From an uncultured Dorea sp. (lineage in GTDB: Bacteria > Bacillota > Clostridia > Lachnospirales > Lachnospiraceae): a stretch of DNA of 34,591 nucleotides. This document shows positions 8,490-17,238 of the stretch, piece by piece (position 1 is the first letter of the stretch; each line of letters starts with the position of its first letter). The position numbers were made by a program, and so were the translations under genes. The stretch spans positions 1 to 34,591 of the forward strand of contig CANSCI010000018.1 in the NCBI GenBank assembly GCA_947645355.1. Direction: 5' to 3'. Below the pieces are notes generated by a model. That model did no database searches and was not told the origin of the DNA. It worked only from the letters and a program-made list of their open reading frames with translations.

Positions 8490-9491
8490 TTATAAGCGAA
8501 ATTCAAATATATGCTCCAAAAATCTTTCCTTCTCTCTCGTCTGGAGAATTGCCATCTGCAATTTTTCAACACTTTTTATGGAAATCCACGCCTTGTTGGA
8601 ATGATAATAAGAGCTTGCGATCTTCCAGAATTTCTCCGGATATGCCAGCCGGATCTTAATATATTCCATCTCCTCTTTTGTCAGCGGTTTGATGGCTGAG
8701 TAGGCGTTCAGTATATTATCTCCGAGACGCTCCTTCCACCCGTGCTTTTCCATAATCTTCCTCAGAAAATAATACAGATCCTCGGCTTGGATATCTCTCT
8801 TGAATTTCCCGAAATTGGTAGTAGCCTCCACCTCCGGCCTGTATTCTTCCCGCTGCATCAGAATATTATGGTAATTATATTCTCCGTGGGTCATACAGTA
8901 ATTTTCTTCATTCTCCTGATAAAGCCTGTCATAATCAGAACACTTCAGCAATTCTCCTGCCGCGTCTGCCCACTGGTACATCTGATCAAAGCACTTCAGA
9001 AAGGCAAATTCAAACTCCTCCTTCGGCGACTGCCCGCGCATAAACTTCCGAACCTTTTTTAGTTCTCTGGTGTGCCGCAGATACACCTCTTCCATATGCT
9101 CCGCCAGAGGCACCTTCCCGTTCAGCTTCTTTTTCATAATTATGTGAAGCTTTGCCAGGTTTCCGGCCGCATCCAGAAGTTCTGCCATTCTCCGGATATC
9201 GCACTCACGCCCCTGAAACCAGCGCTTCAATATATATTTCCCGCCGTCCTCCGGGCATACAATAGTATTTCCCGCCTTGTCAGGAACAATACAGTCAATA
9301 TTCCCGTATCCTTGTTCCATCAGATGCTCATGAAGCTCACAAAGTACAGGAATACGATTTTCCGATACTGACACCTCCTTTAGCAGAAACAGCCCCTGCT
9401 TCGTGTCGCATAAAACAGCACCCCTGGTCTTGCGGGTGCTGATTACGTCAATATTATACTGATCTAATATATTTCGTTCATATTCCTGCAT
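8490..9491 (-). CDS. CotS-family spore coat protein kinase
   Basis: Member of the CotS/YsxE/YutH group of aminoglycoside-phosphotransferase-like kinases found in the spore coat; substrates are unknown. The 333-residue form starts at ATG 9491, five to six bases after AGGGGAAA; an in-frame GTG at 9506 would place that site inside the gene. The C-terminal half carries the family block IQAEDLYYFLRKIMEKHGW. The catalytic loop reads HGEYNYHN (202-209), where the family usually has HGD, so a Glu replaces the usual catalytic Asp. A near-perfect sigma-E promoter lies upstream, so expression in the mother cell is likely. It is separated from cca by 84 bases. Function as coat kinase is inferred from family. 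Confidence 0.85.
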   Translation of the reverse strand: MQEYERNILDQYNIDVISTRKTRGAVLCDTKQGLFLLKEVSVSENRIPVLCELHEHLMEQGYGNIDCIVPDKAGNTIVCPEDGGKYILKRWFQGRECDIRRMAELLDAAGNLAKLHIIMKKKLNGKVPLAEHMEEVYLRHTRELKKVRKFMRGQSPKEEFEFAFLKCFDQMYQWADAAGELLKCSDYDRLYQENEENYCMTHGEYNYHNILMQREEYRPEVEATTNFGKFKRDIQAEDLYYFLRKIMEKHGWKERLGDNILNAYSAIKPLTKEEMEYIKIRLAYPEKFWKIASSYYHSNKAWISIKSVEKLQMAILQTREKERFLEHIFEFRL

Positions 9492-9528
9492 ATCTTTCCC
9501 CTGCACTTTACTTTACATATTCTTTCTA

Positions 9529-9557
9529 AACGTATGTTGAAAACAGGGAAAATATGA
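9529..9557 (-). promoter_or_regulatory. Sigma-E promoter for the CotS-like gene
   Basis: On the minus strand TCATATT (9557-9551) and CATACGTT (9536-9529) are exactly 14 bases apart. The -35 matches the Bacillus sigma-E consensus KMATATT fully and the -10 matches CATACAHT at seven of eight positions. The predicted start near 9522 gives a leader of about 30 bases ending in AGGGG before the ATG. Confidence 0.75.
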
Positions 9558-9575
9558 GTTCAGGAGGCGTGTTTT

Positions 9576-10913
9576 TTAAAAATCCTCCTTCACACGCTTC
9601 AACAGTTCTTCCTTTACATTCAGCTTCGGATCCTCAATGACGGCTTCCAGAAGCTGTTCAAGCTTCTCTCCGATCCCCCTTCCCGGGCTCATCCCGGCCT
9701 CGATCAGATCTCTGCCGTTCACAGCAAGAGTCTTCAATGATACACACTGGCCGGCCGCCTTTATCTGCTGATATAACTCTTCTATTTCATCCAGGTTTTT
9801 TATCTTTTCCTCTCTTTGGTACATGCTTTGTGCAAGCACATCGGCACGGCGCACCTCCATATAGCCGGGAAACAATTCTTCCCCCACCTTAGCCATCATG
9901 CGCCGGACATTTTTCTGCGCGGCAGGCATGCGCCAGTCGTGGCAGCGGACCAGCTGCGACACCTTGCGCAAGGTATCATTGTCAAATTTCAGTCTTCTTA
10001 AGGCCTGCCTTGTGATCTCCTCACTCCTGAGGGCGTGTTTTTTAAAATGTGCGACGCCCCCGGCGTCCACTGTTTTAAGTTCTGGCTTCCCCATGTCATG
10101 AAAGAGCATCGTCAGCCGAAGCACCTTATCGGGCCGGATATTCTGAAGCGCGCACAGTGTATGGTCTCCTACATTGTACATGTGATGCGGCGTCTCCTGG
10201 GTTGTCGCCATCAGCCTGTCGAATTCCGGCAAAAACTGTCTGGTAATCCCCAGTTCCCAGGCAGTCCTAAGAATCTCCGGACGGCCGGATACCAGTATCT
10301 TTACAAGTTCAGCCTGAATCCTCTCGGCGCTGATATTCTGAAGCGTCGGCGCCAAATCCCGCATCGCATCCTTTGTAGACTCTTCGATCTCAAAATCAAG
10401 CTGTGCCGCAAACCGCACTCCCCGCAAAATGCGGAGCGCATCCTCCCGGAACCGCTCTTGTGCGGCGCCCACACAGCGTATGACCCTGCCCTTTAGATCC
10501 TCCATCCCTCCGAAGATATCTACCAGGCCGTCCTTTTCATTGTAAGCCATCGCATTGACAGTAAAATCCCTGCGGAGCAGATCCTCTCTTAAGTTCCTTG
10601 TAAATGTCACTTCCTTCGGATGCCGGCTGTCCTCATACTCTCCGTCAATACGGTAAGTTGTCACCTCAAATCCCTCATGGTCCAGAAGCACCGTTACTGT
10701 TCCATGCTCAATTCCTGTATCAAAGGTTCTGCGAAACAAAGCTTTTGTTTCTTCCGGCATTGCTGATGTGGTGATGTCCCAGTCTCCTGGAACTCTTCCA
10801 AGTACCGAATCTCTGACACATCCCCCCACCGCATACGCCTCATAGCCGTTCATCTGCAAGGTCGTAATAATTTTATGCACTTTTTCGGGCAGTTTTATTC
10901 TCATAACATCCAC
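9576..10913 (-). CDS. cca: CCA tRNA nucleotidyltransferase with HD domain
   Basis: Adds or repairs the 3' CCA end of tRNAs. The 445-residue class II enzyme has the head-domain motifs GG-VRD (30-35) and the catalytic metal pair GDWD (43-46), the motif RRDFTVNAMAY (114-124), and the neck segment ISAERIQAEL (194-203). A C-terminal HD phosphohydrolase-type domain follows (His251, His272-Asp273). The GTG at 10913 is preferred over ATG 10904 because GAGGTG lies nine bases ahead of it. It follows proS by 24 bases and is probably in the same transcript. Motifs alone do not exclude a split A-adding or CC-adding enzyme, but a single copy with this layout is usually full CCA-adding. Confidence 0.95.
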   Translation of the reverse strand: MDVMRIKLPEKVHKIITTLQMNGYEAYAVGGCVRDSVLGRVPGDWDITTSAMPEETKALFRRTFDTGIEHGTVTVLLDHEGFEVTTYRIDGEYEDSRHPKEVTFTRNLREDLLRRDFTVNAMAYNEKDGLVDIFGGMEDLKGRVIRCVGAAQERFREDALRILRGVRFAAQLDFEIEESTKDAMRDLAPTLQNISAERIQAELVKILVSGRPEILRTAWELGITRQFLPEFDRLMATTQETPHHMYNVGDHTLCALQNIRPDKVLRLTMLFHDMGKPELKTVDAGGVAHFKKHALRSEEITRQALRRLKFDNDTLRKVSQLVRCHDWRMPAAQKNVRRMMAKVGEELFPGYMEVRRADVLAQSMYQREEKIKNLDEIEELYQQIKAAGQCVSLKTLAVNGRDLIEAGMSPGRGIGEKLEQLLEAVIEDPKLNVKEELLKRVKEDF

Positions 10914-10937
10914 AAGCTAAAACACCTCTATAAATAT

Positions 10938-12377
10938 TTAATAAGATTTGCCCCAGTATGCCATATGCTTTGCCGGTTTTCCACACCAGATACATTTATC
11001 CGAAATCATCTCTTCATCCTCAATCAGACATCTGGTCGCTGCCCCGCCGGTCACGTATTTCACTTCACCTTCACATTCCGGATCCCCGCACCAGCAAGCC
11101 TTTACAAACCCGCGGTTCGCTTTAAACTTCTCTTCCATCTCTTTCATATCGGTCGCCGTATCGATATGTCCGTCCAGAAATTCCTTCGCTCTGTCATACA
11201 TATCCTGCTGTTCCTGCTCTAAGATTTCACGGAGCTTCACAGCGACCTCATCCATAGGCACGATTGTCTTCTCGCGGTTATCACGGCGCACAACGACTAC
11301 CTGATTCTTCTCTATGTCCTTTGGCCCGATCTCAATACGGGTAGGAATTCCGAGAATCTCCTGCTCGGCAAATTTCCATCCGGGACTCTTCTCGGAATCA
11401 TCGATCCTCACTCTGTAGCCTGCTTTTTTAAGTTCGTCAAACAGCGCATACGCTTTGTCAAGCACACCCTCCTTATGCTGGGCAACCGGGATGACCCTGC
11501 ATTCAACAGGTGCAACATGCGGAGGCAGCACAAGTCCGTCATCATCTCCGTGAACCATGATCAGAGCACCAATACTTCTTGTAGACCATCCCCAGGAAGT
11601 CTCATATACACTTTGAGGTTCATTGTTTTTGTCAATATATTTAATACCGAACGCATCCGGGAACCCACTGCCGAAGAAATGGCTTGTTGCGGACTGCAGC
11701 GCCTTACCGTCGTGCATAAGGGCCTCAACTGTATAAGTATCCTGCGCACCTGCAAACTTCTCATGCTCAGCCTTTCTTCCGGAAACGAACGGAATTGCCA
11801 GCGTCTCTTTGTAGCAGTCTTCATATACATGGAACATCTGGATCGTGCGCTCCTCTGCCTCCTCATAGGTTGCATGAATCGTATGTCCTTCCTGCCACAA
11901 AAACTCTCTGGAACGCAAAAACGGCCTTGTGGTCTTCTCCCAGCGCAGTACCGAATTCCACTGGTTCCATACTTTGGGAAGATCTCTGTAAGATTTGACT
12001 GTCCTCGCCCAGAGATCGCAGAACAATGTTTCAGATGTAGGGCGGATACACAGCCTCTCCTGCAGTCTCTCCATACCTCCGTGAGTTACCCAGGCAACCT
12101 CAGGCGCAAACCCATCCACATGGTCCGCTTCTTTTTCAAGCAGGCTCTCCGGAATCAGAAGCGGCAGAGATACATTCTCTACGCCTGTCTCCTTAAAACG
12201 CCGATCCAGATCTGCCTGGATCAGTTCCCAGATTGCATACCCATTCGGCAGATAATTCAGGCATCCCTTTACACTTGAATAATCACACAAGTTTGCCTCC
12301 CGCACCACGTCTGTGTACCATTGTGCGAAGTTTTCATCACGGGGCGTGATATTTTTTACTAATTTTTCCTTTGCCAT
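10938..12377 (-). CDS. proS: Prolyl-tRNA synthetase, archaeal/eukaryotic type (ProS type 3)
   Basis: Class II synthetase that charges tRNA(Pro). The 479-residue length and the absence of the large editing insertion mark the short archaeal-type form. Visible motifs are IRPTSET, the motif 2 region LRWEKTTRPFLRSREFLWQEGHT, and motif 3 GWSTRSIGALIMVHGDDDGL. An anticodon-binding domain follows (from about residue 290), then the zinc-binding C-terminal domain with CWC, C and CIWC clusters and the typical ending YWGKSY. ATG 12377 follows AGAAGGAG. Expression is controlled by the T-box leader upstream; cca lies 24 bases downstream. Confidence 0.97.
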   Translation of the reverse strand: MAKEKLVKNITPRDENFAQWYTDVVREANLCDYSSVKGCLNYLPNGYAIWELIQADLDRRFKETGVENVSLPLLIPESLLEKEADHVDGFAPEVAWVTHGGMERLQERLCIRPTSETLFCDLWARTVKSYRDLPKVWNQWNSVLRWEKTTRPFLRSREFLWQEGHTIHATYEEAEERTIQMFHVYEDCYKETLAIPFVSGRKAEHEKFAGAQDTYTVEALMHDGKALQSATSHFFGSGFPDAFGIKYIDKNNEPQSVYETSWGWSTRSIGALIMVHGDDDGLVLPPHVAPVECRVIPVAQHKEGVLDKAYALFDELKKAGYRVRIDDSEKSPGWKFAEQEILGIPTRIEIGPKDIEKNQVVVVRRDNREKTIVPMDEVAVKLREILEQEQQDMYDRAKEFLDGHIDTATDMKEMEEKFKANRGFVKACWCGDPECEGEVKYVTGGAATRCLIEDEEMISDKCIWCGKPAKHMAYWGKSY

Positions 12378-12471
12378 GTTTCTCTTCTCCTTCTCTTTTT
12401 AAGCACATTTGTACGGAACCCCCTGTTCCGCCGGTTCTTGACTAAGAGCGCATTTACCGGCACCTTCGAAA

Positions 12472-12723
12472 TATAAAACCGCCGACCCCTGCGCTCCCTA
12501 AAAAGGGACCGAAAAGCTCGGCGGTACCACCCTAGTTAACTGCGTGCCTTCCCGCAGTTCTCTCCATTCACCATTAACGCCGGTCAAAACGCTGCACTTT
12601 CATACAGAGGCTCCAAGGCCGGTTCCGCATAAGTTTCAGGCAGAGATCTCGCACCATATGATCCCCTCTCTGAGCCAGCTTACACGTACTAATCCTCTTC
12701 ACAGCCAAAAAATATTGAATTTA
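12472..12723 (-). promoter_or_regulatory. T-box riboswitch leader controlling proS (proline)
   Basis: The minus-strand leader contains the T-box core AGGGTGGTACCGCC (12533-12520). The last bases start a terminator stem, CCGCCGA with TCGGCGG (12524-12518 and 12485-12479), followed by TTTTATATTT; the alternative antiterminator would pair the T-box bulge with uncharged tRNA. Stem I features are visible upstream (AGTA, and a GGTGCGAG segment). A CCG proline codon at 12622-12620, preceded by GAA and followed by G, is the likely specifier, though I place it only by pattern. Uncharged tRNA(Pro) would therefore allow readthrough into proS. Confidence 0.92.
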
Positions 12724-12729
12724 ACCGTA

Positions 12730-12758
12730 ATTCTAACCTGCTGATTTTCATTTGTCAA
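12730..12758 (-). promoter_or_regulatory. Sigma-A promoter of the proS T-box leader
   Basis: Minus-strand TTGACA (12758-12753), 17-base spacer, TAGAAT (12735-12730). The transcript would start near 12723 and run through the whole T-box. Confidence 0.85.
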
Positions 12759-12781
12759 GGGCGGAAAGATAAAACACACCT

Positions 12782-12823
12782 AAAAAAGTACCGCCTGACA
12801 GCCCAGAACAGCTGTCAGACGGT
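12782..12823 (-). terminator. Intrinsic terminator after spoVG
   Basis: A 13-base stem with one G-U pair (arms 12790-12802 and 12810-12822) around a 7-base loop is followed on the minus strand by six T residues. It closes the glgC-glgD-spoVG transcript 17 bases past the spoVG stop and just before the proS promoter. Confidence 0.9.
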
Positions 12824-12839
12824 ATTTCTTTCAGACATT

Positions 12840-13112
12840 TCACATTTCAACCGGTTGGCCTAAGGCCTCTTTGTACTTCTCGAGGATGATGCCCTGGATG
12901 CGCTCTCTTGTCCCTGAGTTAATTGGATGTGCGATATCCCGATACTCTCCATCCAAAGCTTTCTTACTGGGCATAGCAATAAAAAGCCCTTTCTCGCCCT
13001 CAATGACCTTGATGTCATGTACTACGAATTCATCATCCATTGTAATTGACACCACTGCTTTTAATTTGCCCTCTTTTTCTACTTTTCGCACACGTACATC
13101 TGTAATCTGCAT
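12840..13112 (-). CDS. spoVG: Septation/sporulation regulator SpoVG
   Basis: Small nucleic-acid-binding regulator conserved in Firmicutes, involved in asymmetric septation during sporulation and other stationary-phase processes. The 90 residues contain the family signature FIAMPSKK (49-52 core) and [12 protein letters not shown] in the C-terminal helix. ATG 13112 follows AAAGGGG and GAGG stretches. It lies only 38 bases after glgD with no visible terminator between, so it appears to be the last gene of a glycogen operon. An internal sigma-H promoter, as in Bacillus, cannot be excluded. Confidence 0.96.
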   Translation of the reverse strand: MQITDVRVRKVEKEGKLKAVVSITMDDEFVVHDIKVIEGEKGLFIAMPSKKALDGEYRDIAHPINSGTRERIQGIILEKYKEALGQPVEM

Positions 13113-13150
13113 TTCCTCTTTTGCCCCTTTCCTACTTACGAGCGGCCCCG

Positions 13151-14269
13151 CTACAATGCATACCTCTCGTTCTTTTCCACAACTACTTTCACACCATTTT
13201 CTCCGATGTGCCGTGTGTTTGCTCTGATTGTGTCACGGCTCTCTACAATACAGTTTTCAATATACGTATTGTCCCCCAGGTAGACGTCATTCAAAATAAT
13301 CGAATTCTTGATTACACAATTATTTCCGACAAAGGTCTTCTTAAAAAGAATTGAATTCTCTACGGTTCCGTTAATAATACTTCCACTTGCAACAAGGCTG
13401 TTCTTTACAACTGCGCCGGGGTTGTATTTTGCCGGCGGCAGATCGCTGACTTTTGAGTAAACTTCGGGATGTCTCTTGAAGAAATAGTTTCTTACTTCCG
13501 GTTTCAGGAAATCCATATTTGTCCGATAATATGCGTCCACCGTTGATATGCTGCTCCAGTAATCTTTTATTTTATATCCGTATATTTTTTTCAGATTCTT
13601 GTATCTGATCAAAATATCGGTTACAAAATCATGCCTGTCCTCCTCTGCGCAATGCTCAATCATCTCAATGAGAAGTCTCCGGCGGATAATATAAATCCCT
13701 GTGGAGATCGTACTTCCATGTGCCACCATCGGCTTCTCCTCGAACTCTTCAATGCGCATAGATTCATTCATTTTCAGTACTCCGAAACGACTTGCGTCCT
13801 CCTTGTTATTCAATTCTTTACAGACAACTGTAATGTCGGACTTTTTTGCAATGTGATATTCCAGCACTTTATTATAATCCATCTTGTACACCGCATCACC
13901 GGAGGTAATAATTACATACGGCTCATGGCATTTCTTCAGAAAATCCAGGTTCTGGTGAATGGCATCTGCCGTTCCTCTGTACCAATATCCGTTGTCTGCC
14001 GTAATGGTCGGTGTAAATACATACAGCCCGCCCTGTTTCCTTCCGAAGTCCCACCATTTGGAGGAATTCAGATGTTCATTCAATGAACGCGCATTGTACT
14101 GTGTAAGCACGGCAACCTTCTGAATATGAGAATTGGACATATTGCTCAGGGCAAAATCAATTGCCCGGTAGCTGCCTGCCACTGGCATGGCTGCCACAGC
14201 TCTCCTGCGGGTCAGTTCCCGCATCCTGTTGCTGTTTCCGCCTGCTAAAATAATCCCTACTGCCCTCAT
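13151..14269 (-). CDS. glgD: GlgD, regulatory-type ADP-glucose pyrophosphorylase subunit
   Basis: Non-catalytic or weakly catalytic partner of GlgC in Firmicutes, where the GlgC/GlgD complex makes ADP-glucose for glycogen. The 372 residues have the nucleotidyltransferase start [13 protein letters not shown], where the catalytic family motif (GGxGxRL) has decayed, then [15 protein letters not shown] and [10 protein letters not shown] where GlgC has [10 protein letters not shown]. The C-terminal third is a left-handed beta-helix (repeats such as [21 protein letters not shown]). The start overlaps the glgC stop by four bases (ATGA), so the two are translationally coupled. Confidence 0.95.
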   Translation of the reverse strand: MRAVGIILAGGNSNRMRELTRRRAVAAMPVAGSYRAIDFALSNMSNSHIQKVAVLTQYNARSLNEHLNSSKWWDFGRKQGGLYVFTPTITADNGYWYRGTADAIHQNLDFLKKCHEPYVIITSGDAVYKMDYNKVLEYHIAKKSDITVVCKELNNKEDASRFGVLKMNESMRIEEFEEKPMVAHGSTISTGIYIIRRRLLIEMIEHCAEEDRHDFVTDILIRYKNLKKIYGYKIKDYWSSISTVDAYYRTNMDFLKPEVRNYFFKRHPEVYSKVSDLPPAKYNPGAVVKNSLVASGSIINGTVENSILFKKTFVGNNCVIKNSIILNDVYLGDNTYIENCIVESRDTIRANTRHIGENGVKVVVEKNERYAL

Positions 14270-15540
14270 ATCCTCTCACCTGCCTTTATTAATGTCTCTC
14301 CGCTCTCCAGCTTTCCGTTCGGGTAGTCCTCTTTGAATGTAACGCCGCTGACGGCGGTATTCTTTCCGATCTGTACGTGATCCGGCACAACCGAATTCTC
14401 ACCTATCGTCACAAGGCCAAAGGAATAGACCGCAGGCTTCAGCTTATTCGGCACCTCGCCGCCGATCCCGAGAACTGCATGCTCACCCACCGTACAATTC
14501 TCCGCGATAATGGATTTATCAATCACACAGCCTTTTTTGATTTTCACATCTTTCATAATGATGGAGCCCCTGACTACTGCACCCTCTTCAACCACTACAC
14601 CAGAGCCGATCACACAGTTATGAACCTCTCCGTAGATCTCCGAACCATTACCGATAATACTCCTGTTGATCACAGCGTGCGGCGAGATATACTGCGGAGG
14701 CAGGATCCCGCTGTTGGTGTAGATCTTCCAAAATTCCTCATACAGGTTAAACTCAGGAATAATATCAATCAACTCCATGTTGGCTTCCCAGTAAGAGCCA
14801 AGCGTCCCTACGTCCTTCCAGTATCCGTTATACTCATAAGCAAACAGCCTGCGCCCCTTCTCGTGGCAATACGGAATGATATGCTTGCCGAAATCGCACC
14901 CAGGCTCGTCCTTAAGCGCAAGCAAAGCTTCCTTTAACACCTGCCAGCTGAAAATGTAGATCCCCATGGAAGCCAGATTGCTCTTCGGCTGCGGCGGTTT
15001 CTCCTGGAATTCAGAAATACGCCCGCCATCATCTGTAACCACAACGCCGAACCTGCCTGCCTCCTCAATCGGCACCGGCATAGCAGCAATCGTAACGTCC
15101 GCTTTATTATCTTTATGATAATCAAGCATAATCTCATAATCCATTTTATAAATATGGTCACCGGATAATATCAATACATAATCCGGGTCAAATGTCTCCA
15201 TATAGTCCATGTTTTGGTAGATCGCATTCGCTGTGCCTGTATACCACTCACTGTTGCTGCTCTTCTCATAGGGCGGCAAAATCGTCACCCCGCCGAAATT
15301 ACGGTCCAGATCCCACGGTATCCCAATCCCTATGTGAGTGTTAAGCCGAAGTGGCTGATATTGTGTCAGTACACCGACAGTATCTATTCCGGAATTAATA
15401 CAATTGCTCAACGGGAAATCTATAATCCTGTATTTTCCGCCAAAAGCAACTGCCGGCTTAGCAACCTTGGCCGTAAGAACCCCGAGCCTGCTGCCTTGTC
15501 CACCTGCCAGAAGCATTGCTATCATTTCTTTTTTTCTCAT
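14266..15540 (-). CDS. glgC: Glucose-1-phosphate adenylyltransferase GlgC
   Basis: Makes ADP-glucose from ATP and glucose-1-phosphate, the committed step of bacterial glycogen synthesis. The 424 residues show [13 protein letters not shown] (12-24), [22 protein letters not shown] and [10 protein letters not shown], followed by a left-handed beta-helix C-terminal domain. All catalytic motifs are intact, unlike GlgD. It is the first gene of glgC-glgD-spoVG; an extended -10 promoter lies about 27 bases upstream of the predicted start region. No glycogen synthase or branching enzyme is in this window; the phosphoglucomutase at 29.8-31.5 kb could supply its substrate. Confidence 0.97.
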   Translation of the reverse strand: MRKKEMIAMLLAGGQGSRLGVLTAKVAKPAVAFGGKYRIIDFPLSNCINSGIDTVGVLTQYQPLRLNTHIGIGIPWDLDRNFGGVTILPPYEKSSNSEWYTGTANAIYQNMDYMETFDPDYVLILSGDHIYKMDYEIMLDYHKDNKADVTIAAMPVPIEEAGRFGVVVTDDGGRISEFQEKPPQPKSNLASMGIYIFSWQVLKEALLALKDEPGCDFGKHIIPYCHEKGRRLFAYEYNGYWKDVGTLGSYWEANMELIDIIPEFNLYEEFWKIYTNSGILPPQYISPHAVINRSIIGNGSEIYGEVHNCVIGSGVVVEEGAVVRGSIIMKDVKIKKGCVIDKSIIAENCTVGEHAVLGIGGEVPNKLKPAVYSFGLVTIGENSVVPDHVQIGKNTAVSGVTFKEDYPNGKLESGETLIKAGERI

Positions 15541-15573
15541 GCCATCACCTCTTCACAATAGTTGGTTGTTTAT

Positions 15574-15582
15574 AGTATAACA
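15574..15582 (-). promoter_or_regulatory. Extended -10 promoter of glgC-glgD-spoVG
   Basis: The minus strand has TGTTATACT, a TGn motif attached to a near-consensus -10 (TATACT, 15579-15574). No good -35 is found at normal distance. Just upstream are a pair of AAAATTTGT repeats and two GTTCAC copies (about 15600-15645) that could bind a regulator. Confidence 0.6.
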
Positions 15583-15668
15583 TAGTTTTTACAATCCGTG
15601 AACAAATTTTACAAATTTTGAATACATTTTGTGAACTTTTTATGAAAATATACCAAAAAAAATTCAAC

Positions 15669-15697
15669 TTGGTTTTTTCACCAGATATGTTTATAAT
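15669..15697 (+). promoter_or_regulatory. Sigma-A promoter of murC
   Basis: TTGGTT (15669-15674), 17-base spacer, TATAAT (15692-15697). It is divergent from the glgC promoter, about 90 bases away, and leaves a leader of about 65 bases before murC. Confidence 0.7.
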
Positions 15698-15768
15698 AAT
15701 ATGATAGAAATAAATAAACTATGACCAGTTTCTGCGCAAAATGCACATGCTGGACGGGAAGGTAATTT

Positions 15769-17145
15769 ATGTATAAAATTAATTTCAAACAACCGGTACA
15801 CGTACATTTTATTGGAATCGGCGGCATTAGTATGAGCGGCCTGGCTGAGATCCTGCTCCGGGAAGGTTTTACCGTCTCCGGCTCAGACAACAAGCCCTCC
15901 CCGCTCACTAAACAGCTGGAAAAAACCGGAGCCGTTATCTTTTACGGCCAGAAAGCTTCTAATATTATAGAGGGGATTGATGTTGTCGTATATACGGCAG
16001 CAATCCATGAAGACAACGAAGAGTATCAGGCGGCTGCGGCCGCAGGCCTTCCTATGCTGAGCCGCGCGGAGCTGCTGGGGCAGCTGATGACAAACTATGA
16101 AACCCCTATTGCTGTATCCGGGACACATGGGAAGACAACGACCACTTCTATGCTCTCCCACGTCCTGCTCAGCGCCGGCGCAGACCCTACTATCTCTGTA
16201 GGCGGGATTCTGAAAGCCATTAACGGCAATATCCGTGTCGGCCATTCAGGGGTCTTTGTCACAGAGGCCTGTGAATATACCAACAGCTTTCTGCATTTCT
16301 TTCCGAAGATCAGCATTATTTTAAACATTGACGAGGATCATCTGGACTTTTTCAAGGATCTGGATGACATCCGACATTCTTTCCGAAGATTTGCAGAGCT
16401 TCTGCCGGAGGACGGAACTTTGATCATCAATGGTGAGATCCCGGATTATGAGGAGATTACCCGGGGACTACGCTGCAATACAGTGACCTACGGTTCTGAT
16501 ATATCTATGGATTACCGGGCTTCCAACATTACCCACGACGAATCTGGAATGGCTTCCTTTGACTTCATAAAAGCAGGCGAATTTGCAACAAGAATCTTTC
16601 TTCGCGTCAACGGTGAGCACAATGTATCCAACGCACTTGCCGCACTTGCCGCCGCTGATATTATGGGGATTCCGGTTGACACAGCACAGCAGGGCCTCAG
16701 GGATTTTCACGGCACAGACCGGCGTTTTGAATACAAGGGTACCTTTAACGGTGTCACCGTCATCGATGATTACGCACACCACCCGACAGAGATCAGCGCA
16801 AGCCTTTCCTCTGCCCTCCATTACCCACACCGCGAGATCTGGTGCGTATTCCAGCCCCACACATATACACGTACCAAGGCTCTGTTCGGGGACTTCGTAA
16901 AAGCGCTGTCCTGCACAGACCATATTGTCCTTGCAGATATTTATGCGGCCCGCGAGACCGACACACTGGGCATATCTTCTTGTGACCTTGCAGACGCACT
17001 CCGGGAAAACGGAGTGGATACCCACTATTTCCCTTCCTTTGAAGAGATCGAGAATTTCTGCAGAGAAAATTGTCAAAACGGGGACCTGTTGATAACTATG
17101 GGCGCCGGAGACGTTGTAAACATTGGGGAGGCACTGATAAAATAG
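15769..17145 (+). CDS. murC: UDP-N-acetylmuramate--L-alanine ligase MurC
   Basis: Cytoplasmic Mur ligase that adds the first amino acid of the peptidoglycan stem peptide, using ATP. The 458-residue protein has the N-terminal nucleotide-sugar site HFIGIGGISMSGLA (13-26), the ATP loop GTHGKTTT (118-125), the conserved EACEY segment and the C-terminal DDYAHHPTEI, all diagnostic for MurC. ATG 15769 follows GGGAAGG. It is transcribed from its own promoter. The next genes are replication genes on the same strand with their own promoter, so co-transcription is possible but not required. Confidence 0.98.
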   Translation: MYKINFKQPVHVHFIGIGGISMSGLAEILLREGFTVSGSDNKPSPLTKQLEKTGAVIFYGQKASNIIEGIDVVVYTAAIHEDNEEYQAAAAAGLPMLSRAELLGQLMTNYETPIAVSGTHGKTTTTSMLSHVLLSAGADPTISVGGILKAINGNIRVGHSGVFVTEACEYTNSFLHFFPKISIILNIDEDHLDFFKDLDDIRHSFRRFAELLPEDGTLIINGEIPDYEEITRGLRCNTVTYGSDISMDYRASNITHDESGMASFDFIKAGEFATRIFLRVNGEHNVSNALAALAAADIMGIPVDTAQQGLRDFHGTDRRFEYKGTFNGVTVIDDYAHHPTEISASLSSALHYPHREIWCVFQPHTYTRTKALFGDFVKALSCTDHIVLADIYAARETDTLGISSCDLADALRENGVDTHYFPSFEEIENFCRENCQNGDLLITMGAGDVVNIGEALIK

Positions 17146-17148
17146 CAG

Positions 17149-17180
17149 TTATCCACATTTTCCACAGAATTTTATCCACA
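17149..17180 (+). promoter_or_regulatory. Cluster of three DnaA boxes
   Basis: Two perfect TTATCCACA boxes (17149-17157 and 17172-17180) flank TTTTCCACA (17158-17166), which also fits TTWTNCACA. All are in the same orientation within 32 bases. The cluster starts 3 bases after the murC stop and ends about 50 bases before the -10 of the dnaD-like gene, a plausible place for DnaA to regulate that promoter. No dnaA or dnaN lies nearby, so this is not an ordinary oriC. Confidence 0.75.
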
Positions 17181-17229
17181 AAAAAACTGATTTTTGGCTC
17201 AAAAATTTCTTTTTTGCCTGTCCAACTGA

Positions 17230-17238
17230 TGCTATAAT
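17230..17238 (+). promoter_or_regulatory. Extended -10 promoter of the dnaD-like operon
   Basis: TGCTATAAT combines a TGn extension with a perfect -10 (17233-17238). The -35 position holds only a run of T. Predicted start near 17245, giving a leader of about 50 bases. Confidence 0.65.

Noticed and set aside
9548-9590. AGGAGG/CCTCCT hairpin between cca and the CotS-like gene as a terminator
   Set aside because: Stem of only six bases with a 16-base loop and no T tract; the sigma-E promoter overlaps it.
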